Below are positions 22,091-33,780 of a DNA stretch of 64,000 bases, piece after piece. The notes below the pieces were generated by a model. That model saw only the letters and a program-made list of their open reading frames with translations. It had not been told where the DNA came from and searched no databases. Position 1 is the first letter of the stretch; each line of letters opens with the position of its first letter. A program made the translations under genes and the position numbers. Source of the stretch: Anthoceros angustus. Lineage: Eukaryota > Streptophyta > Anthocerotopsida > Anthocerotales > Anthocerotaceae. The stretch lies in the NCBI GenBank assembly GCA_010909165.1, contig VJWM01000144.1:554965-618964 (forward strand), in the 5' to 3' direction.

Positions 22091-22175
22091 AGGGAGAGAA
22101 ACCAAACGAAGGGCACCATACCACGAACGGTGCAAACCCTCTACCGGAAGAAAACAACAATACAAGATGTGGCAA

Positions 22176-22400
22176 AGAACAATCCTCTAGAAGGCCCCAG
22201 AGCAAGGGGACTAATGGGACAAACAAACAATCCACACGGAGGTGGCAGGGAACAATCCTCTATAGGCCCAGGCCAAGGGGACTAACCGAGCAAACAAACA
22301 ATCCTCTAGAGGGCCCAGGCCAAGAAGGGGACTAACCGAGCAAACAAACAATCCTATTAGAGGGCCCCAGGCCAAGTGGACTAACCGTGGGCAAACAAAG
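22176..22400. repeat. tandem repeat, about 50-bp unit
   Basis: Four to five diverged copies of AACAATCCTCTAGAGGGCCC plus a CAGGCCAAGGGGACTAACC part and GAGCAAACAAAC. The CTCTAGAGG core is palindromic. Confidence 0.85.
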
Positions 22401-23020
22401 ACAAGGGAATGGAATGGCATGGCATGGCATGGTGGATCCATATCGAGGGCGTGATGTGTAACAGCCGGCCTGGGAACCTGCAACGGAAAGGAACGGAACG
22501 ACATGCGGGGACGTCAGGAGAACGTGGAGGCTGACAGCGGGTGCTCGATGACCTGCTGCCTGCCACGGGCCGGGCAGCCGGTTAAAACGTAGCATCCACC
22601 CGATCGCGATCGCAGCCGAGCGCGGGCTGCCCGGCCCAGCCCGGCCCGGCCCGCCGGGCTGGAGACGAATAATTGAAAAGCTGCCCGCCAGCGTTTCTGC
22701 CTACCTGCGGCCCTTTTCGCCGCGGATAACGTCAGGGCAGGCGAGGTGGCGGGCGAAACGTGAGACACGTCTCGCGTTTCCATATAAGACCTGGCTGTCA
22801 GTCTGGCGACGTAAATCAGCCAGATGATGCTGCGGGAGGAACAAGGACGGGAGAAAAGAAGCCTTTTTGCGCGCCTTTTAATGGCGCCATGCTCCAGCTG
22901 CCCAGCGCAGGTGGAGGGAAGGCAGAGAAAAAAGGCGAGGCCATGGGATGCCATGCTGCGTGCTGTTGGAGTCGACTCGGAGTCGTGTGGGAGTCGCACA
23001 CAGACACGGAGCCGAAACCG

Positions 23021-23071
23021 GGCCGGGCAGCCGGGCAGCCGGGCAGTCGGGCAGTCGGGCAGTCGGGCAGC
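23021..23071. repeat. 8-bp tandem repeat GCCGGGCA/GTCGGGCA
   Basis: About six consecutive 8-bp units, the first ones GCCGGGCA and the later ones GTCGGGCA. Confidence 0.85.
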
Positions 23072-23709
23072 TCGTGTCCCGAAACCCTAGGCGGAGCCGG
23101 CGAATGGGGAACTGGTGTGAACGGGGTTTTTCTTGTGCCAGTGGTTTGCGAGGTCCTTGCTTGCAAGTTGGTTGCCTTGTGCTTGCTTGCGTCCGAGCCG
23201 CGCAGCGAGGCGAAGAACGGAGGGCAACAATAAATATCTGGAGTCCTGGACCCTGGTGCAGAAGAAATCGGCATGGGTGAGGCTCCGAGGCCCGCCAGCG
23301 CCGGGGGGCATGTCCTAAAGACGCCTTTTGAGACGCTCCTGCTGGCAGACGCGATACGGCTGCTAACCTGCGCGTCAACGTTGATAGCGTTTTCGAGGAG
23401 GCTCTCGCGTTTCCCTCCAGGCTCCGGCAAGCAGCGGCCTCCCCGCCACTGGCAGCCCAGCCTTCCGGGCCTTTACGCCCCAGTCGTACGCTGCTGCCGA
23501 TCTAAACAAAGGGACAAGGCACCGGCTACTGGGCGACTGCCAGGACAAGGGTACCGTGGGCAGCCTTCACACAGCCCGTCATGGACCTCCGAGATAGTAT
23601 TCAACACTTATCCCCATCTGCCCCCGGATGCGCCAAGATGTGGAGTACCCCTTGCCTCCTCGCAAAACCAGTGCTGCTTTGCTACGGACGGCCCCTCACA
23701 CTCTTTGCT

Positions 23710-23782
23710 CGCCCACAACCCACAACCCTAACCCACAAACCCTCAACCCTCAACCCACAAACCCACAAACCCACAACCTCCA
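23710..23782. repeat. AACCC-rich simple sequence
   Basis: Irregular run of CCCACAA, ACCCTAA and CCCTCAA units. It is only loosely telomere-like (plant CCCTAAA) and not a regular array. Confidence 0.7.
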
Positions 23783-24048
23783 AAGATGGAAGGGCACACC
23801 ATCGGGCAATGGGAAAGGTGAGGAGTATGTAGACGAATTGTAGTAGGTATTCACACACAAATGGAAATACATACGGCACAAGGCCACTTGGAGCAGCTAT
23901 TGGGCCAATGGGAGTGCACCTGGTGGAAGAGGGGCAACCTTGCGGCCACGGCCTGGAATGCAAGTCTTGCTGCTACTCTCTGCTGGGTATTGGCTACCAC
24001 CCACAATGACATACCACACTAGTCAGTATATTAAGGATGTGTGTGGCA

Positions 24049-25570
24049 TCATGATCTCTTGATGCGGAGCGTCCAATCACGCAGGGACTGGATCAGGTTT
24101 TTGATCTGCTCCTTAACCCCGTTGTCGATGACGTCTCCGTTTTGGTCGAACTTGACTGGGGGAGCGAAGGCCTGCACGAACACCTCGGGTTTGTTGATGA
24201 AGTGGAGGTCTATGTAGACACCGACCTGACGGAGGTGGTAGGCGGATCTGCCTCCTCCCCAGCCTCCTCCAGAGCTCAGGATGGCTGCCGGTTTGTCACC
24301 CCACTGGTTGGGTGGGCGTGAGGCCCAGTCGATGGCATTCTTCAACACAGCTGTGAAAACAGCATTGCACACTTGGGGTAAGCTTCATGTACTAAGGGGA
24401 CTGGATGTCGGTGCTGGACAGGCGTGAACTATCATCACTCTGTACAGCAACACACTTAGGGCTGCCAACTGCTGCACCCGAGGCGAGGACGGTACCTGGG
24501 AGAGAGTAGTTGTACTCGGCTGTAGCAAAGATCACACCGTCTGCTGCCTGTACCTTGGCCCTAAGCTGGGTCACATCCTCAGGAAACGTGTTGTTCACCT
24601 CAAGATCCGTGTTTACAAACGGCAGGTGATCGATTCGCAGGATCTCAATCTCCACATCAGGGAAGTGCTCCTTGGCGATCTCAGCGGCTACACACACAGA
24701 CATGCACCGGCATAACAGTACGTAGAGTCAGTACGCTGCAAAACCATCGTGAATCAAACACATGCTTCCATTCACCAAAGCGTTTTTCAGGTACTCAGGT
24801 CAAGTCTGGCACACAAGTAGAGGCTGGGCTGCCTCATCATTAGCAAATGGTTCAACTGTCATTGTTGGATGGTGACCAGACAACGCCCCTTTGTATCCTT
24901 CAAGACACAAAAGGAACACGCAGGCCCATCTCACAAGGCTTTCACATTCTCACTTACCAAGCATTGCTCAGCAAAATCCAACTCAAAAAAATGCATACAA
25001 ACAAGTGATGCTCCAGCAACATGTAACTCAAGCCACTTCTTGCCACAGCTGCAGAACGGAAGCTGTTAGGTTGTACTCAACAACACCAAGATCTCTCAGC
25101 ATCACATACAACACCCTCAACTGTACGCATCGTAGACAGCAACACTGGCAACATGCAAGACTCACAGAGCGACGCACATTTTTCAACCGATCCTCCTCTC
25201 AACAACCTCAATTGCATTCATCGTAGACAGCAACACTAGCAACATTCAACATTCCCAAAGCAATTCCCACTCTTCAACCCGTCCTGCTCTCAACAACCTT
25301 TTGAAAGAAAGAAATTTAAGCTGAGGAAACGTAGCCACAGCGCCCAACATGATCCATCACAGTCTACGGATCTAACACTGCCTGCACCATCCATCCCCAT
25401 CAGGAGCACGCTCTACAAACAAGCAAAATGCGGACCTCCTGCTGCGCGAGACACCATCAAGCAGGCGTGATCTGACAGCTGACACTTCTCTCACCTGCCC
25501 GAAGCAAGCCCAAATTTGTCGAGGCCTTGCGGAAAGAACCAGCGAGCGCAACAAACTTGAGGACCGCCAT
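24049..25570 (-). CDS. NQR: NADPH-dependent FMN/quinone reductase, 3 exons
   Basis: Flavodoxin-fold enzyme of the NADPH-dependent FMN reductase family. Relatives reduce quinones by two electrons with bound FMN and are thought to be cytosolic in plants. Exons 25495-25570, 24496-24687 and 24049-24350 join in phase at GT-AG sites to 189 residues, the usual family length. Exon 1 holds the FMN phosphate loop (LAGSFRKASTN). Exon 2 has DHLPFVNTDLE and the flavin-contacting FATAEYNYSLP. Exon 3 has LKNAIDWASRPPNQW, then the glycine-rich SSGGGWGGGRSAYHLRQ and LHFINKPEVF. I chose the ATG at 25570 because it gives the standard MAVLKFVALAGS start. An in-frame ATG at 25798 would add 76 residues and cannot be excluded. 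No frame damage. Confidence 0.92.
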
Positions 25571-28500
25571 TGCGACGCCTGCGCCTTGTTCCCACCTGAT
25601 ACTGACAAAGCGAGCAGGGGCAGCCCGCGAAGAAACGTTCAGCGTCTCTTCTCTTCGCCCGAGTCGTTTCAAATACCGCCAAACCGCCAGGTCCTGTCTG
25701 AAGGCTGTGGAGCGATTCTGATGCCGGGGAGAAACACACGTGGGAATGGAATCGCCTGGTGGTGCGCACTGTTTCTTGCTACATTCATGCACCAGCATTG
25801 CAGCGCAAAAGGATCTGCAAGAATTTAGAACCTGAGAATCTGGAAAAAAATCGAGAAAGGTTCAACAAAATCCTGAAAAGTGGTACAAGAAATTGCTGTA
25901 GTTCTTGGATAGCCTATGTTTGCGGTGTACTTCGAGAGTGCCAAAGGACCTATATCTTTATCCTTTTGCAGGTGACATTGCAACGTTTACATGTCCGGTG
26001 CTTCATAGGCCTCATGGAGTATTAGAGCACCCCTACTGCCAACCTTCCCCAGATTTTGAGTGATGTTCCGTAAGCGTGATTGGTTTTGTGTTTGCTTTCT
26101 GTTCTAATCCTTGATTCTATGATAATCATCTCTCCTTGGCATCATTTTTTGTTAACTTCAGTCCTTACTTTGTGTTACATGCTGCTAGAAACGTTCCCCA
26201 GAGCTACTACGAATCTTTGGCATCAATCTTCGTAGTCTCAAAGTCTTGCATGTGTCCCTTCTGCAGTCTCTACTATTGTTGATCATATTTGACAACCATG
26301 ATTTTTGTGTGATTGCAAGTTGTTGTGTGTTTTGCCTCACCTATTCTTTTTTATTTTTTATATGACAATGTATTTTTCTAGCTACACTGCATTCACACAT
26401 GCTGTAGTTTACTCTTCAATTTTACTCGGTATTATTGTTTTCTAGCTACACTGCATTCACTCAAGCTGTAGTTTACTCTTCAATTTTACTCGGGCCGAGC
26501 GTGGTGCGTTACGCATTGAGGCGGCGCTGTAACTTGTCGTTATTTTTTACCAGGCAAGTCCATGTGAAACCACCCTTAGAATTAAAATTTGCGGCAATTG
26601 TTGGGAATGCATCATTTAGATTAACGGCGTGATACTTTTCGCCATTAGCAAAGTAATTGATGTTTAAGTCGCTGCGATATCAACTCCATAAAAACAATTG
26701 TTCTTGCTTAGCTATGTTGTTGCACAACTGTTATCGTTAGCAGTGATTCAGATTAACATGAAGAACCAGGTAGGTGAGAACACGTCAACACCGAACTGTG
26801 AGTGGAGCGAGTACCTCTAGTCTTGTTGACTATGAGGAGGTCCAAGATCTAGAGCAAACCATTTCAAATTATGAAGTTTTGTTTTGTTTCATCGAAGGAT
26901 GGAGCAATATGATGAAAAGTGACGAATGCCTATCACACATGGGAAGAAAGTGCTTCGAGGAACAAAATTTGCAATTCATCGTATCTGGTAATATAAAGGT
27001 TAGCACTTAAAGCAGCAGGACATGAGCCTCCTATTACTAGTTTAAACATATAAAAGAACTGTGTAAAAAAATTTGTCGGACATGGATATTTTTTAATTGA
27101 GGAATGAAATTGGTAGGTTTTTTGGCAAGAGACGGTGAAGGAACCTTGGTGTTAGACCCAATCAAAGATTACAGTTCTGTCTGGAATAGACTACGTGTAA
27201 TTGAGTCTAAAAGACAAGGACACCATTTGACGAATGAAGTGGCAGCACTTTTAAGATTGCTCTATTTCAGGGGCATCAACCCAAATGAGATCTTGTCTCT
27301 TTGGGTCAATATATAGATCATTAGCTATAGCGTTCTTCACATAGCTAAAAAAAGTATGTTGTGTATAACATTGAAATACATAACACCTTTGGACATCGAA
27401 CAAGTGGAAAGCTCATTATCTATTAGATCAAGAGCAAAATAAATATTTAGCACATTACGCTTGTTTGGAAGACGCAAAGCAAACGAATTTTTACACTTTT
27501 TTTATGAGATCACAATTTGACACAATGGGTTTCTTAAGAATTTAACTTTCCAGCTAATATATGGTAAAAATTTTCTTCCTAAAATCTAGAGGCAAATTAC
27601 AAAAGGGTGTGAGAGGCGCACTTGCAAGACTATCGGGCTGGATAACAATGCTAATCGTTATTTAAAATCCAGGTACATAAATGCTTACACTCACGAGTTA
27701 CCCTTGGAGCTAGCTAGTTAAATGCCTTATTTATCTCACTGGAGGTATAGAGAGTACGAAGATCAAAGCCGCGATGAAGAGTTTCTAGCAAAAGGTAATA
27801 AAGTGAGAGTTTTAACGGGCTGCCGCAACCGCCCCTCTAATGTCCTTCTTGCTCTGGTCTTCCTCCCCCGTTACCCTGCAATTGGTGACCCAAGGTGCCT
27901 CGATATGCTTGACCCCGGGTACAAAGCATTTCCAGGGAATATCCGCATATGGCATCGACTCGACCTGCGCAGGTCTGGACAAGAGACCAACAAGAGGCAC
28001 TAGCACGGCCAGCTGAGGTCGATTCTGTAGGTGGCATGGGCCTCATCTGCCTGTTTCCATTTTGTGTTTTGGAACGCTGAGGCGTGTAGTTGGGAGGGTA
28101 GTCTGTAGTTTGAATGACCCTTTTTTCTATTTGAAATTCTAATCAGCATGTTCCCGACCTTTGATGTTGGTCCTTTTTTGTGAGGATGTCCATGAAGCTG
28201 TCATGGATCCATAATAAAGCTTGCTCAGTGAATCGTCTAGTCAATCTGTGCAACCGAGTGAAGATGCTCTCCTGCTTTCTTGTAGCCATGAAGGCTCACC
28301 TTGCCTCAGACATTGGTGAAAAGGGCATATGAGGAACTATCTTTTTTCCTAACTAATGAAGCGATGCAACTCTAAATGTTGGTAATTGCGAGAGTGAGAA
28401 CATGCTCACCCGATTTTTTTATTTAAATATACATAAATACATGAAATACAGCCAAAAGCCAGAAAATGGGCTTCGTCCTTTTGGGTTAACCCAACCCAGA

Positions 28501-29060
28501 GGGTCTAGAAATCTCATCCAATGAACAAACCTAGAAAGAGGCCTCTTTCAATAACACTATTTGAGCTTTCATAGTGGAAATTCTTTAGCACTTGTATTTA
28601 TTCCACAGATGGAGAACATCTCACGGTTGTGAGAGCGGTTTGTAGAACCGCAGCTTATGACTGCAGGCTTTCAGGACCCTGAACTTAGGAACTTTGCACA
28701 CTGTTGCTATCACAAGGTTATCATTTAGGCTTAATCTCACAAAAGAAAGTCCAGAGGAGGTCAATCCCGCTGGCTAGGGGTGGGCTGATTTCCCATGTGC
28801 GAGACCTAAGGGTGCGCGAGACTTGCTTTCAGTATTGATGGCGAGGAAGTGCATCATAGTGATGAGGCCTTGACGGCCTCTCCGTACAGCGAGGCCCACA
28901 CATGCATCACTAGGCCTGCCTCCTGTGCTGTACCGTGGAGGACGGTGGCTAGGCGAGGAGGGATTTCATGCCAATGGCCTAATTTTCCTGGCTGCGGGTT
29001 TTGTGCACCGAATTAGGTAGCATCACCTCCATTTCTGCCCGTCTAAGCACATTCTCACAC
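25571..29060. other. AT-rich intergenic region
   Basis: No supported gene. Frames at 26,774-27,010 and 27,104-27,316 are short and unrecognised. The stretch at 27,800-28,230 looks like the tail of an untranslated or repeat sequence. A 50-bp direct duplication is listed separately. Confidence 0.4.
26379..26493. repeat. 50-bp direct tandem duplication
   Basis: TAGCTACACTGCATTCACAC, then ATGCTGTAGTTTACTCTTCA and an ATTTTACTCGG tail, occurs at 26,379 and again at 26,442 (with CTCAAG for CACATG), separated by about 13 bp. Confidence 0.9.
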
Positions 29061-29062
29061 AC

Positions 29063-29135
29063 GCGGTTAGTTGAGCTAGCTCAGTGGCTGGCCTCTTGGG
29101 CGATTCAAGTTGCTAGGCTCCGATCCGGATTGTAG
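29063..29135 (+). repeat. tRNA-derived SINE-like segment
   Basis: Contains a Pol III box A-like TAGCTCAGTGGCT and, about 35 bp on, a box B-like GGCTCCGATCC. The arms do not fold as a full tRNA, so a SINE head or old tRNA pseudogene is more likely than a gene. Confidence 0.4.
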
Positions 29136-32100
29136 TGAGGTCCACAAAAGTTGGTTGGTCTTCGTATTATGTGCAGTCGCATTATGTGAGGCCGAGCCAT
29201 GCAAGGTGTGGAAGCTTTGAGCATTGGGAAGGGGCAAAATTGGGGGTTGAACTAGGGCCTTGCTCACTTTCTCCACCTCCATTTCTACTCTCTTCGAGAC
29301 AAGCTACAGATCTTGCAAGCACACACTAAGCTGAACGGCCTCAACATTTTCATTAGAGATGATTGTACAAAGCTGCAGGTCAAGATGAAGTAGGCGCAGA
29401 TGCCGGAGATGAGGGCAGCCCGGGCGGCTAGGAAGATTATCTATTTCCAAGGAGATCGGCTCCCACTCCAAGTGCATCTTGAAGATGGCTGCCTAGAATT
29501 GCAATGGATCACTCTGGGCATAGCCAGTTGGTATCCTCCACTTTCTTGCAGGCCACGACTTGATTTTTCTCACAGAGAAGCATGAACATCAGGCTGGGCA
29601 ACTTTGTCTTTCCCGGATTTCCATTCCTTTTCTCTTTTTCGAAATTATGTTTTCTCTAATATACCCAAGGCTGCGGGTGGGGTGGCATGCATCGTCCATT
29701 CTTCCCTCTTACAATTCATCTCTGTGGCGAAAGAGGACTCATTGGCGAGGGTTTTATGGATCAGGATTGCGGCAACTATCGTTCCATCTAACCGCAACTT
29801 GTTCATTGCATGCTGCTATTTTCTTTCTTCCATCTATTGATTCCAAGTTTCTGACTACAAGCCTCTTGAGTTTGATCATGCTTTCCTTTCCATGATACCC
29901 CTCCTAACATGCTTCAGTACCTGAAGCATGTCTCTCATAGTGCGCTTTTCCCTCAACCATCTTCATGCTCCCCAATACTCCTCTTTTCTCAAAAGGTCCT
30001 TAGCTGCTATTCCCCTTGATAGATCTCCAGTTCAACCAACAAGCCAATGCCTTCACTGCTGCTATGCTATCTTCTGCACATACTATCTTCCCTTCTAAAA
30101 CTAGTCACCCTCTAAGACTCTCCAATACTGCTCCTCACCATCTCTAGTTTGATGATGAATGCAAACACCTTCGATTTCTCATTCACTAGGATCGCCATGC
30201 CTTTAATGTCCCGCCCAAGTCTCATCATACTCCGCTATTCAAGGAAGTCATCAAGCCTTACAAAGCCATTATTGCTGCCAAGACGTCTACCTTCTTTTCT
30301 TTGTAGCGCAATCGCCTGATGCAGCTTTTAGGGAATCTCCTGGTGGTGCTGCATTTTGGAGAGAATTCCTTTCTCACAACACCATCCTCCTGCAGGCGTC
30401 TCCTGAGCTTATCAACTATGTGCAAACTCTTTTCTTCCAGGAATTTGTTTCATCTCTTAGGTTGCGGGATTTGCAGGAGTTACATGAAAGAAGAGTTACC
30501 AGACTCGAGGTTGTTGATGGCGGAGATGATGAGCTCAGGGGTGAACATGCATTGTTCAACGAGGCCTTGGTCCATAGCTTTCTAGAGAAGTAGTATACGA
30601 ATGACATCCATTGTATCTTCAAGGCTGGTGATCCGCAACTCCCGTCTTACTATTGGTATATTATGGTTGAGTCCATCTTTGCTAACCTCTTTAGTTCCTG
30701 CTTGGAAATACTAACCATTATTTGGGCCGAGACTGCTCGCATAAGGGCAAGTGCCTAGGCTGGGTTTCGTTCGGAGCGGAATACTCAGGATAATCTTTTC
30801 AGTCTCTTTGCTATTATTGAGGAGGCCAAGAGAAGGCGAAGGAAGAATAGATACATTTATGCATGTTTTGTTGACTTCAAGCGCGCCTTCGACTCTATCT
30901 CCCACGAGAAGCTCTTTACCCAGTTTCATAGGTTGGGGATGCCTGCCCATCTTTTGCATGCCATCTCGATTCTCTATGATAAGGTGAAAGCCAAGACCTG
31001 CATTCTCCATGCTGCTTTTAACCTCTTGGATTTGCTTTGCAATATGGGAGTGCGGCAAGGGGATCCATCTTCTCCTGACTTATTTGGCTTGTATATTAAT
31101 GAGCTGGAATCTTGGATTGCGGAATCTGGTGATCCTGATTACCTCCTTTCCTTGGTATATATTGTTATACTCTTGTATGCAGATGACATTGTGCTTTTGT
31201 CTTACTCTCTTAAGGGCCTTCGACGATAACTGGATGTCTTGTCCGATTTTTGCGAGGCCAAGGACTTGGAGGTGAACTTGAAGAAGACCAAGGTGATGTT
31301 CTTCAATCAGAAGGACCCGGTTGATCACAACTTGTAGTTCTTCTATAATGGCCAGCAAGTAGATATTGTCCGGTCTTATGTCTACCTGGGTGCAACTCTC
31401 TACAACCCGAGATTTCAATCACTCCTAGGAAAACCATCACTTTACTGCCCCTTCAATACTAGAGAGAGGGGTTTTTAGGCCGTCCGTTTGTTTTACAACG
31501 GGGGTTTTCAAGCCATGTATGATTTTCATATAGAACTTAACACTTTACAACATGTTTTTGACTGTTTACAACTGATGGTATTTTTGTACTATGTATTTTG
31601 TTGAGGTGGCACTCTTTAGGGCTTTTTACAATGGAGGTTTGAAAGATTACAACAAACTTTAGTTTTGGACATTGGCGTTTTACAATGGTGTCTCCTATAA
31701 TTACAACATGGTGTTGGTTTACAACGATGGCCAATGTTTTACAACATGGGGTTTGCACCACCGTCTACTCTATTTACAACACTGTGTCTTTTTACAACGT
31801 TATGATGCAATTAACAACATGACTTTTACAACATGGAATACACAATTTACAACAATGTGACTTTTACAACAATGGTAGGTGTTTTACAACAGAACTTTTA
31901 CAACAACCAATATGTTTTTCACAACCGAGTCTTTTTTACAACGATAACTTCAATTTTACAACAATGCTTTTACAACACATAAATCCAAATTTATAACACA
32001 TATTATCTATTCTACAATTATCTTTCATTTACTGTTGTAACTCATGTTGTAAAGGGATTTTGTTGCAAAGGGCCATGACCATTTCCCTCGTTGGTTGTCG

Positions 32101-32299
32101 ACGTTATGTTAAATTACCCTAAGATTTTTCGTTGTAACTGGCATTGTAAAATATAATTGTTGTAAATGTACCCTTTGTTTTTACAACAGGTATGAGCAAA
32201 ACAATTTTTCAATTTCACACAATTTCAATTGTAAGCTACATAGTAAATTAATGCGAACAAACTTTCTAAATCCTTTCACAAGCTAACAAACTCAAATAG

Positions 32300-32620
32300 A
32301 ATTCAAGGGTAACATGGCCCTCCTTTTATACATCCATGGAGCCAGGTGGAGCCACATCCCTAGGCATCCATATTTTCTTCAAAGACAACGCGATTTCCAC
32401 GTGCACTAGTCCCGACAACCACTTTATTGTTATACAAAAAATTTTGAATCAGTTTGGGTGACACAAGGATAAAGGGGTCATCTTGAACTCTGGTAGAAGG
32501 ATAAAAAGATCTAGGGTTCACTATGTGCATTCCAGAATTGTCCTTCTTCAATCCCTTGCTGTGGTCCTTTGCATCCTCATAAACTAGTTTGAACCACTTA
32601 ACCTGGGTTGATGCTTTTAA
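32300..32620 (-). pseudogene. CACTA-like (DUF4216-type) protein fragment
   Basis: On the minus strand a frame ending at 32,360 reads VKWFKLVYEDAKDH, then GMHIVNPRSFYPSTRVQDDP and FILVSPKLIQNFLY. The DDPFILxSxxxQxFY pattern resembles the C-terminal domain accompanying plant CACTA (TNP2-type) transposases. No start and no neighbouring domains are visible. It lies inside the Harbinger-like insertion, so it is either captured or from a further nested element. Confidence 0.4.
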
Positions 32621-33045
32621 GCAAGATAAAGATTCTGGGAGGCCAGAAAAAGAGAAAAGAACGAAAGATAATTGACAAAAAAATATTTTTTTTAATTTGA
32701 TGTAACCTGAAGTAAATCAGGGGGGAAAAATCTTTTAACAAGGGTTCTGATTCCCCTATGTTTTCACATCCTAATATCATAGCAGAGGGAGAGCGTACTC
32801 CCCCAAGCTCATATGTATACACACACAAAAAAGAAAAATGGATAGTTTCCGATTGTCCCAGATTTGGACTTTGGGTTTAGGTTGTCACTACCCAGTCGTT
32901 TCAGGCTTGAATTCATAAACAAGAGAGTGCTTTCCACTTCACGGGGAGGTGTCAGAACTTGAGAAGACAACCAGGTGTGAGAAATGGTATGAGGTGAAGC
33001 GCGGATTCGGAGGCCGAGGGCGAGGATGTAAAGAATGGGCTGATC

Positions 33046-33606
33046 TTGGATGGAGGTGCAACAGGTCAGGAGGAAGTCCACAAGCTTGTAGAAGCTTTCG
33101 CAGGTAGGATGATGCTGTCAGCGGAAACATCGGTTCCGCAATTGTCTGTGAACATAGGGTACCCGTGCCGGGAGCATGGCGGAGTACTACAAACAAGAGC
33201 TTGGGATGGGTTCTGTGCAGTTGAGGATAGCCCTGCGCGACACGGTATGGACAGTTTCCAGCATTCCGGTGTCTATTTTGAGGGAGAGTGCTCTCACTCG
33301 GTAGCTGCCTTGGCGGGACAGGTGGAACCGCCATTGAGATTGGAGACTGACACTGCGAGTGTTCCTGTGGTGGAACGGATCTCCCACTATGACGACCAGA
33401 GCTCAGCCCTTCTCGCTGTGGAGGGAGCCGCTGCCACAGCAAGTGCTCAGCCTGTATACAATGAATCCCATCCTATTCCTAACGAAATCGTACAGCTTTT
33501 GAGAGGGGACTCCAATGGCGTCAACTTCGCGGCCAAGGAAGTGGATGGTGTGGAATTGTCTGCGTTTCAGGAGGTTGCACGGCTTTGCGGAGCTTTTTCC
33601 ACATGA
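33046..33606 (+). CDS. uncharacterised ORF upstream of the transposase
   Basis: 186 residues, acidic, no recognised domain. The same frame continues beyond one stop at 33,604 (LGVLLGLAGIVLQQIISLF, then GKKRKRED) and, after another stop at 33,778, runs into the transposase frame. It could be the N-terminal part of the transposase or the accessory DNA-binding ORF found in PIF/Harbinger elements. No Myb/SANT pattern is visible. Confidence 0.35.
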   Translation: MDGGATGQEEVHKLVEAFAGRMMLSAETSVPQLSVNIGYPCREHGGVLQTRAWDGFCAVEDSPARHGMDSFQHSGVYFEGECSHSVAALAGQVEPPLRLETDTASVPVVERISHYDDQSSALLAVEGAAATASAQPVYNESHPIPNEIVQLLRGDSNGVNFAAKEVDGVELSAFQEVARLCGAFST

Positions 33607-33780
33607 ATGCCTCAGGCAGCTCAAGGTATGGCTGAGTCTCCGATTGACCGGACCACAACGGATCAGCAACTGGGTGTGCTTTTGGGATTGGCAGGTATAG
33701 TGTTGCAGCAGATTATTTCCTTGTTTCCCGCAGTGTGGGGTGGGAAAAAACGAAAGAGGGAGGACAGCGCAGCGCAGTAA

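Larger units (their letters stand above)
22401..24048. other. intergenic GC-rich region
   Basis: Contains a short GGCATGGCAT run (22,418-22,432), an 8-bp tandem repeat and an ACCC-rich run listed separately. Long frames near 22.5-23.4 kb have no recognisable domain. The last part is the 3' flank of the reductase gene. Confidence 0.4.

Noticed and set aside
22514..23430. Overlapping 150-200 residue frames
   Set aside because: GC-rich sequence opens frames on both strands; they contain an 8-bp tandem repeat and no recognisable motif.
23710..23782. Interstitial telomere repeat
   Set aside because: Only one or two ACCCTAA units occur, mixed with CCCACAA and CCCTCAA; there is no regular CCCTAAA array.
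26774..27316. Two short frames with ordinary-looking protein composition
   Set aside because: No start context, splice support or recognised domain; AT-rich surroundings make chance frames likely.
33046..33442. Minus-strand 167-residue frame opposite the transposon ORF
   Set aside because: Pro/Ser/His-rich shadow of the plus-strand frame that leads into the transposase.
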